Assembly: GCA_030626465.1 (NCBI GenBank)
Contig: DAOUOU010000015.1
Location: 1-20,502, forward strand
From: Bacteroidales bacterium
Lineage (GTDB): Bacteria > Bacteroidota > Bacteroidia > Bacteroidales > UBA10428
DNA length: 20,502 nucleotides
Direction of reading: 5' to 3'
The translations under genes were made by a program, and so were the position numbers. Every line of letters starts with the position of its first letter. The stretch's first letter is position 1. Below, one piece after another: positions 1 through 7,156 of the stretch. The notes under the pieces are model-generated. The model had not been told where the DNA came from and did not search any database. It saw only the letters and a program-made list of their open reading frames with translations.

Positions 1-25
1 AACAAATCCCAAAAAACAACTAATA

Positions 26-150
26 TCCAAATAACAAATCTCAATTTTCAAAACGATTTTGGAATTTGGTGGTTTGCTATTGGAACTTAATTGCCTGCCT
101 GTACTGCTGCGCAGTCAGTCAGACAGGGGCTTTGATGCTTGTTATTTGGA
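26..150. repeat. Imperfect palindromic intergenic element
   Basis: A 12-bp arm TCCAAATAACAA (26-37) recurs as its exact reverse complement at 139-150. Between the arms, 93-130 forms a second imperfect inverted repeat centred on the self-complementary CTGCGCAG (107-114), with GCCTGCCTG on one side and CAGACAGGGGC on the other. The core is visibly more GC-rich than the flanks. There is no open reading frame, so this is a structured non-coding repeat, perhaps a REP- or MITE-like unit. Whether other copies exist in the genome cannot be seen here. Confidence 0.55.
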
Positions 151-227
151 ATTTTGTGAGTAGAATAGAAGACTCAACCTCTCAACTTCTAAACTTCTCA
201 ACATCATAACAGTAACTTCATTTAATC

Positions 228-275
228 AGTTCACCAGTTCACCAGTTCACCAGTTCATCAGTTCACCAGTTCATC
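228..275. repeat. 8-bp tandem repeat, six copies
   Basis: Six head-to-tail copies of AGTTCAYC fill this stretch: four read AGTTCACC and two (252-259 and 268-275) read AGTTCATC. The preceding 170-205 is a looser CTCAACTTCT-type repeat, and 276-297 decays into related ATCACCAAATCACT text. It is a simple-sequence array in the non-coding region before the receiver gene. The rest of 1-437 shows nothing gene-like. Confidence 0.75.
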
Positions 276-406
276 ATTCAATCACCAAATCACTAAATGT
301 GTATTTATGCCACATCAGTTGTATACGGAAATTTGACGTTGACACATGTATATCTCAAATTAATCAAATACAACCCTGAGTATTCTTCTTCTTGAAATCT
401 GACATT

Positions 407-414
407 TATCTTTG
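407..414 (+). promoter_or_regulatory. Candidate -7 element of the receiver gene
   Basis: TATCTTTG matches the Bacteroidota -7 consensus TAnnTTTG exactly and lies 23 bases before the GTG start at 438. No TTTG is found at the usual spacing upstream, so the -33 half is weak. The assignment is by motif only. Confidence 0.35.
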
Positions 415-437
415 TATTATCACATTATCTCAGAAAC

Positions 438-929
438 GTGAAAAATCCGGCTAATCCATTAATTCACATAATTGATAAAAACTTGAGCTATCAAAAAATC
501 CTGAATGCTTGTCTTAATGCATTGAATTTCAATAATCTGCGAACATTCGATACTTGCGAAGAATGTATTGACTCAAGGGAAATACCTGATATAGTCATTC
601 TTGATCATAAAACAAAAGAATATCACCTTTCAGGACTGGATTTTCTTATCAGATACCGGCAAAATTATTCAGAGACACATTTTCTTTTCCTTTCATCCGA
701 TGCAAATGTTGAGGTTGCAGTAAACACTATAAAATGGGGAGCAAGCGATTATATAATTAAAAGTAGAAAAGGATTGGAACAACTGGTTCTTAAAATTAAT
801 TTGCTTATTAATTCCTACAAAAAAATTAAAAGGAACAGAATAGAATGGATTGCGTCTTTAGTATTATTAGGGATGTTTAGCCTGGTATTTCTTTCAGCAA
901 TTCTCCTTTACAACTCGCAAATCATCTAA
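438..929 (+). CDS. Response-regulator receiver domain with C-terminal membrane anchor
   Basis: A 163-residue protein. Residues 6-125 have the receiver pattern: D13 in the acidic pocket, phosphoacceptor D56 in VILDH, S86/S87 at the Thr/Ser switch position, and K108 in DYIIKS. The second pocket acid is replaced by K14, and the usual Pro after the conserved Lys is Ser. Residues 137-158 form one hydrophobic helix ending five residues before the C-terminus, following a basic stretch (KKIKRNR), so the receiver would face the cytoplasm as a tail-anchored protein. There is no output domain and no adjacent histidine kinase. The start is GTG. The gene end overlaps the convergent LysM gene by 8 bp. The receiver call is firm; the role, perhaps phosphate transfer or scaffolding at the membrane, is inference. 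Confidence 0.8.
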   Translation: MKNPANPLIHIIDKNLSYQKILNACLNALNFNNLRTFDTCEECIDSREIPDIVILDHKTKEYHLSGLDFLIRYRQNYSETHFLFLSSDANVEVAVNTIKWGASDYIIKSRKGLEQLVLKINLLINSYKKIKRNRIEWIASLVLLGMFSLVFLSAILLYNSQII

Positions 930-2898
930 ATTCCCGGTATTGAGAAGCATCAATTTTAAGACTTTCTATGCTTAGATCTTCTTTGTACCGGACAAGACTA
1001 ATACTCTTGTTTTCATTATAGCCAAATTGTTTGTTACGCTTGTATGCATAGGAAGAAAGTATTAGTTCTGGTTGAAAATAACTGGCACAGTCACAGGTTT
1101 GTTCTCCAAATTTATTCAGTGCCGCAATGAAATACATGCCTAAATCATATCCCAGAAAGGTGTAATTAATACCTGTACCTTTAGATGTAGTCAAATAAGG
1201 TTCGTATGTTAGCTTAGAACGGCACTTCAAAACAAATGATTTGACAATTGGACTGTTATAATCGATATAGAAAGGACTGTAAAGTGTCACCTCAAGATCG
1301 TGAAAATGATCAATGCGCACACTTTTAAATTTTTGCCACGATTGCATGCCAAATACTTTTACGTGGCGGGTTTGATGAATATAGTAGAGCTTTGTGAGTA
1401 CATCACTTACTTCCGGTTCGTAAGAGGAACTGACAATGACAATGTTTGTAATGCTGTCTTTCATGTGTCTCTCCAGACTATGTTGCAGTGAATCATCAAT
1501 ATAAACCTCTGACAGAATAAGACTATCGGAATCGGAAAAAGTTGTAAAGCGATCTGACATAATCCTTTTGAACTTATCAACCTCTTTCTGTTTGAACATA
1601 CTCTTTTTATACACAATAATAATATTCTGGTCATAATACTGAGAAATTACATCTGCGTAGATTTCCATTTCACTGGTTTGTGGAGGCATTACCTGAAACA
1701 GATATGAATTATGCTTCAGAGTAGAATCATCTTTCATTAGCGGGGGCACAAATGGTATCTGGTTCTCAATTGAAAATCGGTTCACCAGGGCAATATTTTT
1801 TGGAAGGAACGGGCCGAGGATAAGATCAGGATTAATAATTTCAAGATCACTAATGACTCTTTTAACCTTGTTTGTATTGGCCTCAGAATCATATACAAAA
1901 AGATTTATATCAACATCAATTTTTTTAAGGCTGTCAACAGCCAGTAATAAGCCTTCATAAAATTCTGCGGCACCACGTCCCTTAAATATTTTTGATTTTT
2001 TCCTATTCTTTTTAGCAGTCAGTGTATCGTTGTATGCGGTTGTGTCAGAGACGATTCTTTCGGATGCAAAGAATGGAAGAATAAGAGCCACTTTTACAGG
2101 TGTACGCATTCTTTTAACGGAAGCAATAGAATCGCATTGGCGTGTTGATAGTTTCTTCATCTCTGAAACAAGAAGAATTGAATCCACGACTGTTTGATAT
2201 GTCAAAGCAAGATAGACTTCCTCAAGAGGTATTTTAATTACCTGACCTGTCTTCAGACCCCACCTGAGGTTATTATTAGCATCAATAAGGGCAGAAATTG
2301 AGATACCATGATCCTGAGCAATTCTGTATAATGTATCACCTTGTTGAACAGTATATAAGATATATTTTTCCTGGGGTTGCAGAGCATCAGGTTCCTGTCT
2401 TTCCAGAAGATGCTTTTTTGGTATTTTGACTATCTGCCCTGTTTCAAGACCATCTTCAGTTCCCGGATTATACCTGTAAATTGCAGTAATGGGGACATTG
2501 TATTTTTGATGTAGAAAAAAAATGGTTTGTTTGGGTTCAACGGTATGAATAATGAAATACTTGCTTTCCTCGTTTGTAGAATAAAGGTCTTTGTTTGAGA
2601 CGTTATCTGTTTTTTCAAGGTATGGAATGCGCAAGGTCTGACCAATACTTAAAGGATTTAGAGTTGCTGACGGATTTGCTTTTCTGATATCCTGTTCAGT
2701 AACATTATATGTTCTGCATATAGAATAAAGGGTGTGTCCATGCTTTACGGTATGTATATAATAAATTTTCCCCTGGTATATAACTTTCTGCTCTGATTTA
2801 ACAATAACCGGCGGGTGGTCTTGAGCAGAAAGCAAAATGGAAACATGGAAAATAATCCCAAAGAGTATCTTTGAAAAAAGTCGAGAATTGCCGATCAT
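922..2898 (-). CDS. Secreted LysM x3 / periplasmic-binding-like protein
   Basis: A 658-residue exported protein. A signal peptide occupies about residues 1-25, with cleavage likely after LLSA. Three LysM domains follow at about 46-92, 115-160 and 179-224; each ends in a GQ-V/L-K/R-IP motif, and they should hold the protein on peptidoglycan in the periplasm. After a linker, residues 267-658 resemble the type I periplasmic-binding fold of LivK-like amino-acid receptors, beginning VKVALILPFF. No permease or ATPase gene is near, so a transport role is unsupported; similar Bacteroidota proteins are annotated only by their domains. The gene lies 82 bp downstream of purC with a possible promoter between them. 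Domain calls are firm; the ligand is unknown. Confidence 0.82.
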   Translation of the reverse strand: MIGNSRLFSKILFGIIFHVSILLSAQDHPPVIVKSEQKVIYQGKIYYIHTVKHGHTLYSICRTYNVTEQDIRKANPSATLNPLSIGQTLRIPYLEKTDNVSNKDLYSTNEESKYFIIHTVEPKQTIFFLHQKYNVPITAIYRYNPGTEDGLETGQIVKIPKKHLLERQEPDALQPQEKYILYTVQQGDTLYRIAQDHGISISALIDANNNLRWGLKTGQVIKIPLEEVYLALTYQTVVDSILLVSEMKKLSTRQCDSIASVKRMRTPVKVALILPFFASERIVSDTTAYNDTLTAKKNRKKSKIFKGRGAAEFYEGLLLAVDSLKKIDVDINLFVYDSEANTNKVKRVISDLEIINPDLILGPFLPKNIALVNRFSIENQIPFVPPLMKDDSTLKHNSYLFQVMPPQTSEMEIYADVISQYYDQNIIIVYKKSMFKQKEVDKFKRIMSDRFTTFSDSDSLILSEVYIDDSLQHSLERHMKDSITNIVIVSSSYEPEVSDVLTKLYYIHQTRHVKVFGMQSWQKFKSVRIDHFHDLEVTLYSPFYIDYNSPIVKSFVLKCRSKLTYEPYLTTSKGTGINYTFLGYDLGMYFIAALNKFGEQTCDCASYFQPELILSSYAYKRNKQFGYNENKSISLVRYKEDLSIESLKIDASQYREFR

Positions 2899-2950
2899 CA
2901 GGGTTGAATTATTAGAATGATATTATTATATAATGAATGAAAAATATGTT

Positions 2951-2958
2951 CAAATATA
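2951..2958 (-). promoter_or_regulatory. Candidate -7 element of the LysM gene
   Basis: Read on the minus strand this is TATATTTG, an exact TAnnTTTG match, 52 bases before the LysM-protein start and just past the purC stop codon. No clear TTTG is present at the -33 spacing. It suggests the LysM gene can be transcribed separately from purC. Confidence 0.35.
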
Positions 2959-2980
2959 CTATTTGTTCAACTGATTTTCT

Positions 2981-3928
2981 TCAGACATTTGCGAGAAAAG
3001 ATCTTATGTTATCTTCAATGCGCTGTTCAAGATTAGTGTTATCGGCCTTTTTGAAATTTTCACCGGTAATATTTTCAAAAAGTTCAATATACCTGTCACT
3101 AACTTCTTTTACAAAATCATCTGTCATCTCAGGTATTTTTTGTCCCTCTTTGCCTTGAAAACCATTACTGATCAGCCATTGTCGAACAAATTCCTTTGAA
3201 AGTTGCTTCTGTTGTTCTCCCGCATCAAAACGTTCCTGATAACCTTCTTTATAAAAGTAACGCGAGGAATCGGGAGTATGTATCTCGTCTATCAGGTATA
3301 TCATACCATCTTTCTTGCCAAATTCATATTTGGTATCAACAAGTATAAGACCCATTTTATCTGCAATATCAGCTCCACTTTGAAACAGTTTGTATGTGTA
3401 TTCTTCAAGTTTTGAATAATCTTCTTCCGATACAAGCCCGTTTAATATTATTTCGTCCCGTGATATATCTTCGTCATGTCCCTCCTCAGCTTTTGTGGTA
3501 GGTGTGATAATAGCCTTCTCAAACTTTTCATGCTCTCTCATTCCTTCAGACAAGGGAATACCACATAAATTTCTGCTACCATCCCGGTATTTGCGCCATG
3601 CATGTCCTGTAAGATAACCACGTATTACCATCTCAACCTTAAAAGGCTCTGCAAAATGACCCACAGTCACCATCGGGTCCGGAGATGCAATCTTCCAGTT
3701 GGGGACAATATCCGAGGTTGCATCCAAAAATTTTGAAGCAATTTGGTTCAAAACTTGTCCTTTATAAGGAATGCCTTTTGGAAGGACTACGTCAAATGCC
3801 GATATGCGATCGGTAACAACCATTACCATATACTTATCGTTAATATTATATACGTCACGAACTTTTCCATGATAGATTCCTAATTGATTATCGAATAAGA
3901 AATTGGTTTTAGTTAATGCTTGCATCAT
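2981..3928 (-). CDS. purC: Phosphoribosylaminoimidazole-succinocarboxamide synthase
   Basis: SAICAR synthetase joins CAIR and aspartate with ATP in step 8 of IMP synthesis, in the cytoplasm. Family hallmarks are the N-terminal YHGKVRDVY loop, VTDRISAFDV, the RGYLTGHAW segment and the DEIHTPDSSRYF acidic motif. The reading frame is open back to 3985, but that start would overlap phoH by 32 bp. The family N-terminus (M-x-ALTKT) fits a start at the adjacent codons 3928 or 3925, giving 315 or 314 residues, the usual length of this long bacterial form. It begins 25 bp after phoH ends on the same strand. No other purine genes are nearby, so the gene is not in a pur operon. Confidence 0.95.
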   Translation of the reverse strand: MMQALTKTNFLFDNQLGIYHGKVRDVYNINDKYMVMVVTDRISAFDVVLPKGIPYKGQVLNQIASKFLDATSDIVPNWKIASPDPMVTVGHFAEPFKVEMVIRGYLTGHAWRKYRDGSRNLCGIPLSEGMREHEKFEKAIITPTTKAEEGHDEDISRDEIILNGLVSEEDYSKLEEYTYKLFQSGADIADKMGLILVDTKYEFGKKDGMIYLIDEIHTPDSSRYFYKEGYQERFDAGEQQKQLSKEFVRQWLISNGFQGKEGQKIPEMTDDFVKEVSDRYIELFENITGENFKKADNTNLEQRIEDNIRSFLANV

Positions 3929-3953
3929 TGTTTGTTTTATTGTTGTCAGTTTT

Positions 3954-4904
3954 CTATTTCTTGTTTTGTTTGTTGTATGCTTCAATTATTCTCTTTACAA
4001 GATTATGCCTTACCACATCACGCAGATCAAAATGCACCACGGCAATTCCATGGATATTCTTTAAAATTTCAAGTGCTCTCAGGATACCGGAGTTCTGACT
4101 CTTAGGCAGATCAATCTGAGTAGTATCTCCGGTTATAATAAACTTTGCATTTTTCCCCATGCGGGTGAGAAACATCTTCATCTGGTTGATAGTAGTGTTT
4201 TGTCCTTCATCAAGAATCACAAAAGCATTATCCAGGGTTCGGCCGCGCATATAGGCAAGTGGTGCAATCTCAATTGTTCCTTCTTCAATATAGGTCATCA
4301 GTCGTTTTGGAGGTATCATATCTCGTAAAGCGTCGTAAAGAGGTTGAAGGTAAGGATCAAGCTTTTCCTTCATGTCACCCGGAAGGAATCCTAAACTTTC
4401 ACCTGCTTCAACAGCAGGTCTGCAAAGGATTATTCTTCTAACTTCTTTACCTCTCAGTGCTTTTACAGCAAGTGCAATAGCTGTATAAGTTTTCCCAGTA
4501 CCGGCTGGCCCAAGGGCAAAGAGCATATCATTTTTGGTGTATTCTTCAACTAATTTCTGCTGGTTGACTGATTTTGCTTTTATCTCTCTGCCATGATTGC
4601 CATAAACAAGAACATCTGTTAATTCTAATTTTTTCTCAATCCAGGAACGATCTTCCGATTCAAGAAGGTCTTCAACATCATGAATTGTGAGTTTGTTGTA
4701 TTTGTGGTAAAATGCAATTAAAACATCAAGTTTCTCTTCAAAAAGATGAATTTCTTTTTCATCTCCAATTGCTATAACTTCATGTCCGCGAGCAACAATG
4801 CGTAATTTTGGAAATTTTGAAGCCAGCTTATTTAAATGAATATTATTGACGCCATAAAGATTAACCGGATCAGCACCTTCTAAATATATCGACTTTTCGA
4901 TCAT
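3954..4904 (-). CDS. phoH: PhoH family ATPase/RNA-binding protein
   Basis: A 316-residue cytoplasmic PhoH-family protein, related to the helicase-like P-loop ATPases. The Walker A motif GPAGTGKT is at residues 132-139 and Walker B VILDEGQN at 229-236. The RPAVEAGESLGFLPGD segment (162-177) and the sensor-like FIITGDTTQIDLP (255-267) are also typical of the family. Residues 1-100 form the usual small N-terminal domain. The family is linked to RNA metabolism and ribosome-associated stress responses in other bacteria; its exact function is unsettled. It is the first gene of a leftward group with purC and shares a 93-bp divergent region with the gene at 4998. Confidence 0.93.
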   Translation of the reverse strand: MIEKSIYLEGADPVNLYGVNNIHLNKLASKFPKLRIVARGHEVIAIGDEKEIHLFEEKLDVLIAFYHKYNKLTIHDVEDLLESEDRSWIEKKLELTDVLVYGNHGREIKAKSVNQQKLVEEYTKNDMLFALGPAGTGKTYTAIALAVKALRGKEVRRIILCRPAVEAGESLGFLPGDMKEKLDPYLQPLYDALRDMIPPKRLMTYIEEGTIEIAPLAYMRGRTLDNAFVILDEGQNTTINQMKMFLTRMGKNAKFIITGDTTQIDLPKSQNSGILRALEILKNIHGIAVVHFDLRDVVRHNLVKRIIEAYNKQNKK

Positions 4905-4939
4905 AAAAATTTGACAATTATATGTACTTTTAAGTCTTG

Positions 4940-4970
4940 CAAATTAAACTTATTTTTTAAAGATATTCAA
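4940..4970 (-). promoter_or_regulatory. Candidate phoH promoter
   Basis: On the minus strand TTG (4970-4968), a 20-base spacer and TTAATTTG (4947-4940) resemble the Bacteroidota -33/-7 pair. There is one mismatch to TAnnTTTG and the spacing is right. The -7 half lies 35 bases before the phoH start. Confidence 0.4.
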
Positions 4971-4997
4971 TTTTATTGAACCTGCACAATCCGTTAT

Positions 4998-5810
4998 ATG
5001 CACATCTTTACTTTAACAACTGACTGGAATAAAAGTGATTACTACATTGGTGCAGTGAAAGGAAAAATTCTTTCAATTGATCCTACTGCACAAATTATTG
5101 ATATCAGTCACCAGATACAATCTTTCAATGTTATGCAGGCAGCATTTGTGCTTCGCAATTGCTACTTAAATTTTCCTCAGGATACTATTCATATCATTGC
5201 CGTTAATGCTGCACTAACGCAAAAAAAATCTTTATTAATACTCAAAATAAACGAACAATATTTTTTAACCTCTGATAACGGGATTTGCGGATTAATCTCA
5301 TCAGATAAACCTGATGCGGTTTATAGGGTGAAGGATTCTGAAATAAACAATAATTTTTTAAGTCTTGATGTATTCGTAAATACTGCTTTCCATGTTATCA
5401 ATAAAGATGACTTTGATACTTTTTGTGAACCCACTGAAGATTATGAAAAACAGATACCTTTACGTCCTGTGATAGATAAAAATCTGATAAATGGCAGTGT
5501 GATATACATTGATTCCTTTTCAAATGCAATTACCAATGTCTCTAAAGATACTTTTAAAAAAGTAGGCCAGGGTAAGCCCTATGAAATATTTATTCAGAGC
5601 AACCATTACAGGATAGATAAAATAAATGAAACTTACGAAGATTCTGTTTCCGGAGAGTTGCTGGCCATTTTCAATTCTGTAGGCTTACTTGAAGTGGCTA
5701 TAAGTCATGGAAACGCAGCGGAATTATTAAATCTTAAAATCAACTCTGCCATAAGAATCAAATTTTATGATGAAAAACCAGGAAGTAAATTAACACTTAC
5801 AGGAGACTAA
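4998..5810 (+). CDS. SAM hydrolase/halogenase-family protein (DUF62)
   Basis: A 270-residue member of the SAM hydroxide adenosyltransferase / chlorinase-fluorinase family, whose characterised members split S-adenosylmethionine with water or a halide. The N-terminal TLTTDWNKSDYYIGAVKG matches the family opening (TDFG...D.YVG..KG). The C-terminal domain shows GSVIYIDSFSNAITN (166-180), an NSVGLLEVAISHGNAA segment and a final beta-barrel pattern. The segment that normally reads VDPGVG...R, carrying the catalytic Asp and Arg, here reads VNAALTQKK (69-77), so hydrolase activity is doubtful. mazG follows 6 bp downstream, indicating co-transcription. Family is confident; reaction is not. Confidence 0.85.
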   Translation: MHIFTLTTDWNKSDYYIGAVKGKILSIDPTAQIIDISHQIQSFNVMQAAFVLRNCYLNFPQDTIHIIAVNAALTQKKSLLILKINEQYFLTSDNGICGLISSDKPDAVYRVKDSEINNNFLSLDVFVNTAFHVINKDDFDTFCEPTEDYEKQIPLRPVIDKNLINGSVIYIDSFSNAITNVSKDTFKKVGQGKPYEIFIQSNHYRIDKINETYEDSVSGELLAIFNSVGLLEVAISHGNAAELLNLKINSAIRIKFYDEKPGSKLTLTGD

Positions 5811-5816
5811 TTTCAT

Positions 5817-6596
5817 ATGGTAACGGAGAAGAATCTGGAATCCTTCGGGAAATTATTGAAAATAATGGATGAATTGCGAGTAAAATGCCCCTGGGACAGG
5901 GAGCAAACTTATGATACATTGCGCAACCTCACAATCGAAGAAACATATGAACTTGCAGATGCAGTTACCAGGAAAGATATCAACGAAATAAAAACTGAAC
6001 TCGGCGATCTTTTGCTGCACATTGTATTCTATGCGAAAATCGCCTCCGAAGAGAACCACTTTGATATAAAGGATGTTATTGACAGTTTATCTGAAAAACT
6101 TATCTTCCGCCATCCTCATGTTTTTGGTGATGTGGATGTAAAAAATGATCCGGAAAATGTTAAAAAAAACTGGGAAGAAATAAAACAACATGAGGGTGTT
6201 CAATCTGTGTTGGCTGGTGTGCCTGTTTCTTTGCCAGCTCTTATTAAAGCCAATCGGGTACAGGAAAAGGTTCGGGCTGTCGGGTTTGACTGGGATAAAC
6301 CTGAACAGATATGGGATAAGGTTAATGAAGAACTGAATGAACTTAAGCATGAAGTTAAAAGAGGAGATCAACATGAGATAGAAAAAGAATTTGGTGACCT
6401 GTTATTTTCCGTTGTAAATGCTGCAAGATTATATGGTGTGGATCCTGAAAATGCATTGGAAAGAACGAACAGGAAGTTTATTCAACGATTTAATTATCTT
6501 GAAGGCCACACGATTAAAAAAGGACGCTTATTAAAAGATATGACTCTTGAAGAAATGAATGAAATATGGGAAGAAGCAAAAAAATATGATTCATAA
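5817..6596 (+). CDS. mazG: Nucleoside triphosphate pyrophosphohydrolase MazG
   Basis: MazG hydrolyses NTPs and dNTPs to monophosphates plus pyrophosphate, clearing abnormal nucleotides and, in E. coli, lowering ppGpp. The 259-residue length fits the two-domain form. The first all-alpha NTPase domain has KCPWDREQTYDTL, the metal-binding EExxE (41-45) and ELGDLL (61-66, E61 and D64). RHPHVFGD follows at the end of domain one. The second copy has EELNEL and EFGDLLFSVVNAARL, with NRKFIQRF near the C-terminus. The start is 6 bp after the preceding stop. All expected acidic ligands are present, so the enzyme should be active. Confidence 0.95.
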   Translation: MVTEKNLESFGKLLKIMDELRVKCPWDREQTYDTLRNLTIEETYELADAVTRKDINEIKTELGDLLLHIVFYAKIASEENHFDIKDVIDSLSEKLIFRHPHVFGDVDVKNDPENVKKNWEEIKQHEGVQSVLAGVPVSLPALIKANRVQEKVRAVGFDWDKPEQIWDKVNEELNELKHEVKRGDQHEIEKEFGDLLFSVVNAARLYGVDPENALERTNRKFIQRFNYLEGHTIKKGRLLKDMTLEEMNEIWEEAKKYDS

Positions 6597-6615
6597 CTAT
6601 TTAAGACATTTCAAT

Positions 6616-7143
6616 ATGGTAAGATCCAAGTTCTGCATTAGCATTATTTTTATTTTGTTATTGGTTACAAGTGTTCACGGGCAAATAATTAAAAACAAAC
6701 TTGACATTGTAGGCGGTGTATCAGCGCGCGAATACTTACATGCGGGATTACGGTATCAATATACTGATATTACTCAACTTGGAGCTTATTACGGAGGGGA
6801 TGCGGGAATCTACTCTGAAATCATTCGTACCTGGAGTATTGATCATATGATTCATTTTGGCAATCATGGATTTTATTCAAATCGTCCGGTTTGGTATGCC
6901 AGACAAGGATATACAAATAATAAAAGTACTGCTGCAGATCGTATTTATCATTTTTCCTACTTAAATATTGCTGCCGGAAGAGAATTTGGAATTAATAACT
7001 GGCTGGGGATGAATGCTGATTTGGGTTTTATTTTGCAGGTTAGAGAGAGGATGGAATGGAAGACGCCCGGTAGTGACGATATTTACAATACGAACTGGTT
7101 TTGGCTGGCTTTATTCAGGATACAGGTATTTATTTCATTATAG
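6616..7143 (+). CDS. Small secreted protein of unknown function, beta-rich
   Basis: I do not recognise the family. The reading frame is open from 6559, inside mazG, but the Met at 6616 gives a textbook signal peptide: MVRSK, a hydrophobic core, then VHGQ with cleavage near residues 22-23. It also lies 19 bp after mazG, so I chose it (175 residues); Met at 6586 is an alternative. The mature part has short alternating segments rich in Tyr, Trp and Gly (GLRYQYTDITQLGAYYGG, NIAAGREFGINNWLGMNADLGF) ending in a hydrophobic strand, ALFRIQVFISL. That pattern suggests a small outer-membrane beta-barrel or related fold. It may be co-transcribed with mazG. It converges on the DUF362 gene with a 13-bp gap. 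Confidence 0.7.
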   Translation: MVRSKFCISIIFILLLVTSVHGQIIKNKLDIVGGVSAREYLHAGLRYQYTDITQLGAYYGGDAGIYSEIIRTWSIDHMIHFGNHGFYSNRPVWYARQGYTNNKSTAADRIYHFSYLNIAAGREFGINNWLGMNADLGFILQVRERMEWKTPGSDDIYNTNWFWLALFRIQVFISL

Positions 7144-7156
7144 AAATTGCCCTCAA

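Noticed and set aside
1..437. Possible CRISPR array
   Set aside because: The repeats are 8 bp, contiguous, and lack spacers of regular length; no cas gene is present.
3929..3985. N-terminal extension of purC (334-residue frame from 3985)
   Set aside because: It would overlap phoH by 32 bp, and the added 19 residues are polar and unlike PurC family N-termini, which begin M-x-ALTKT.
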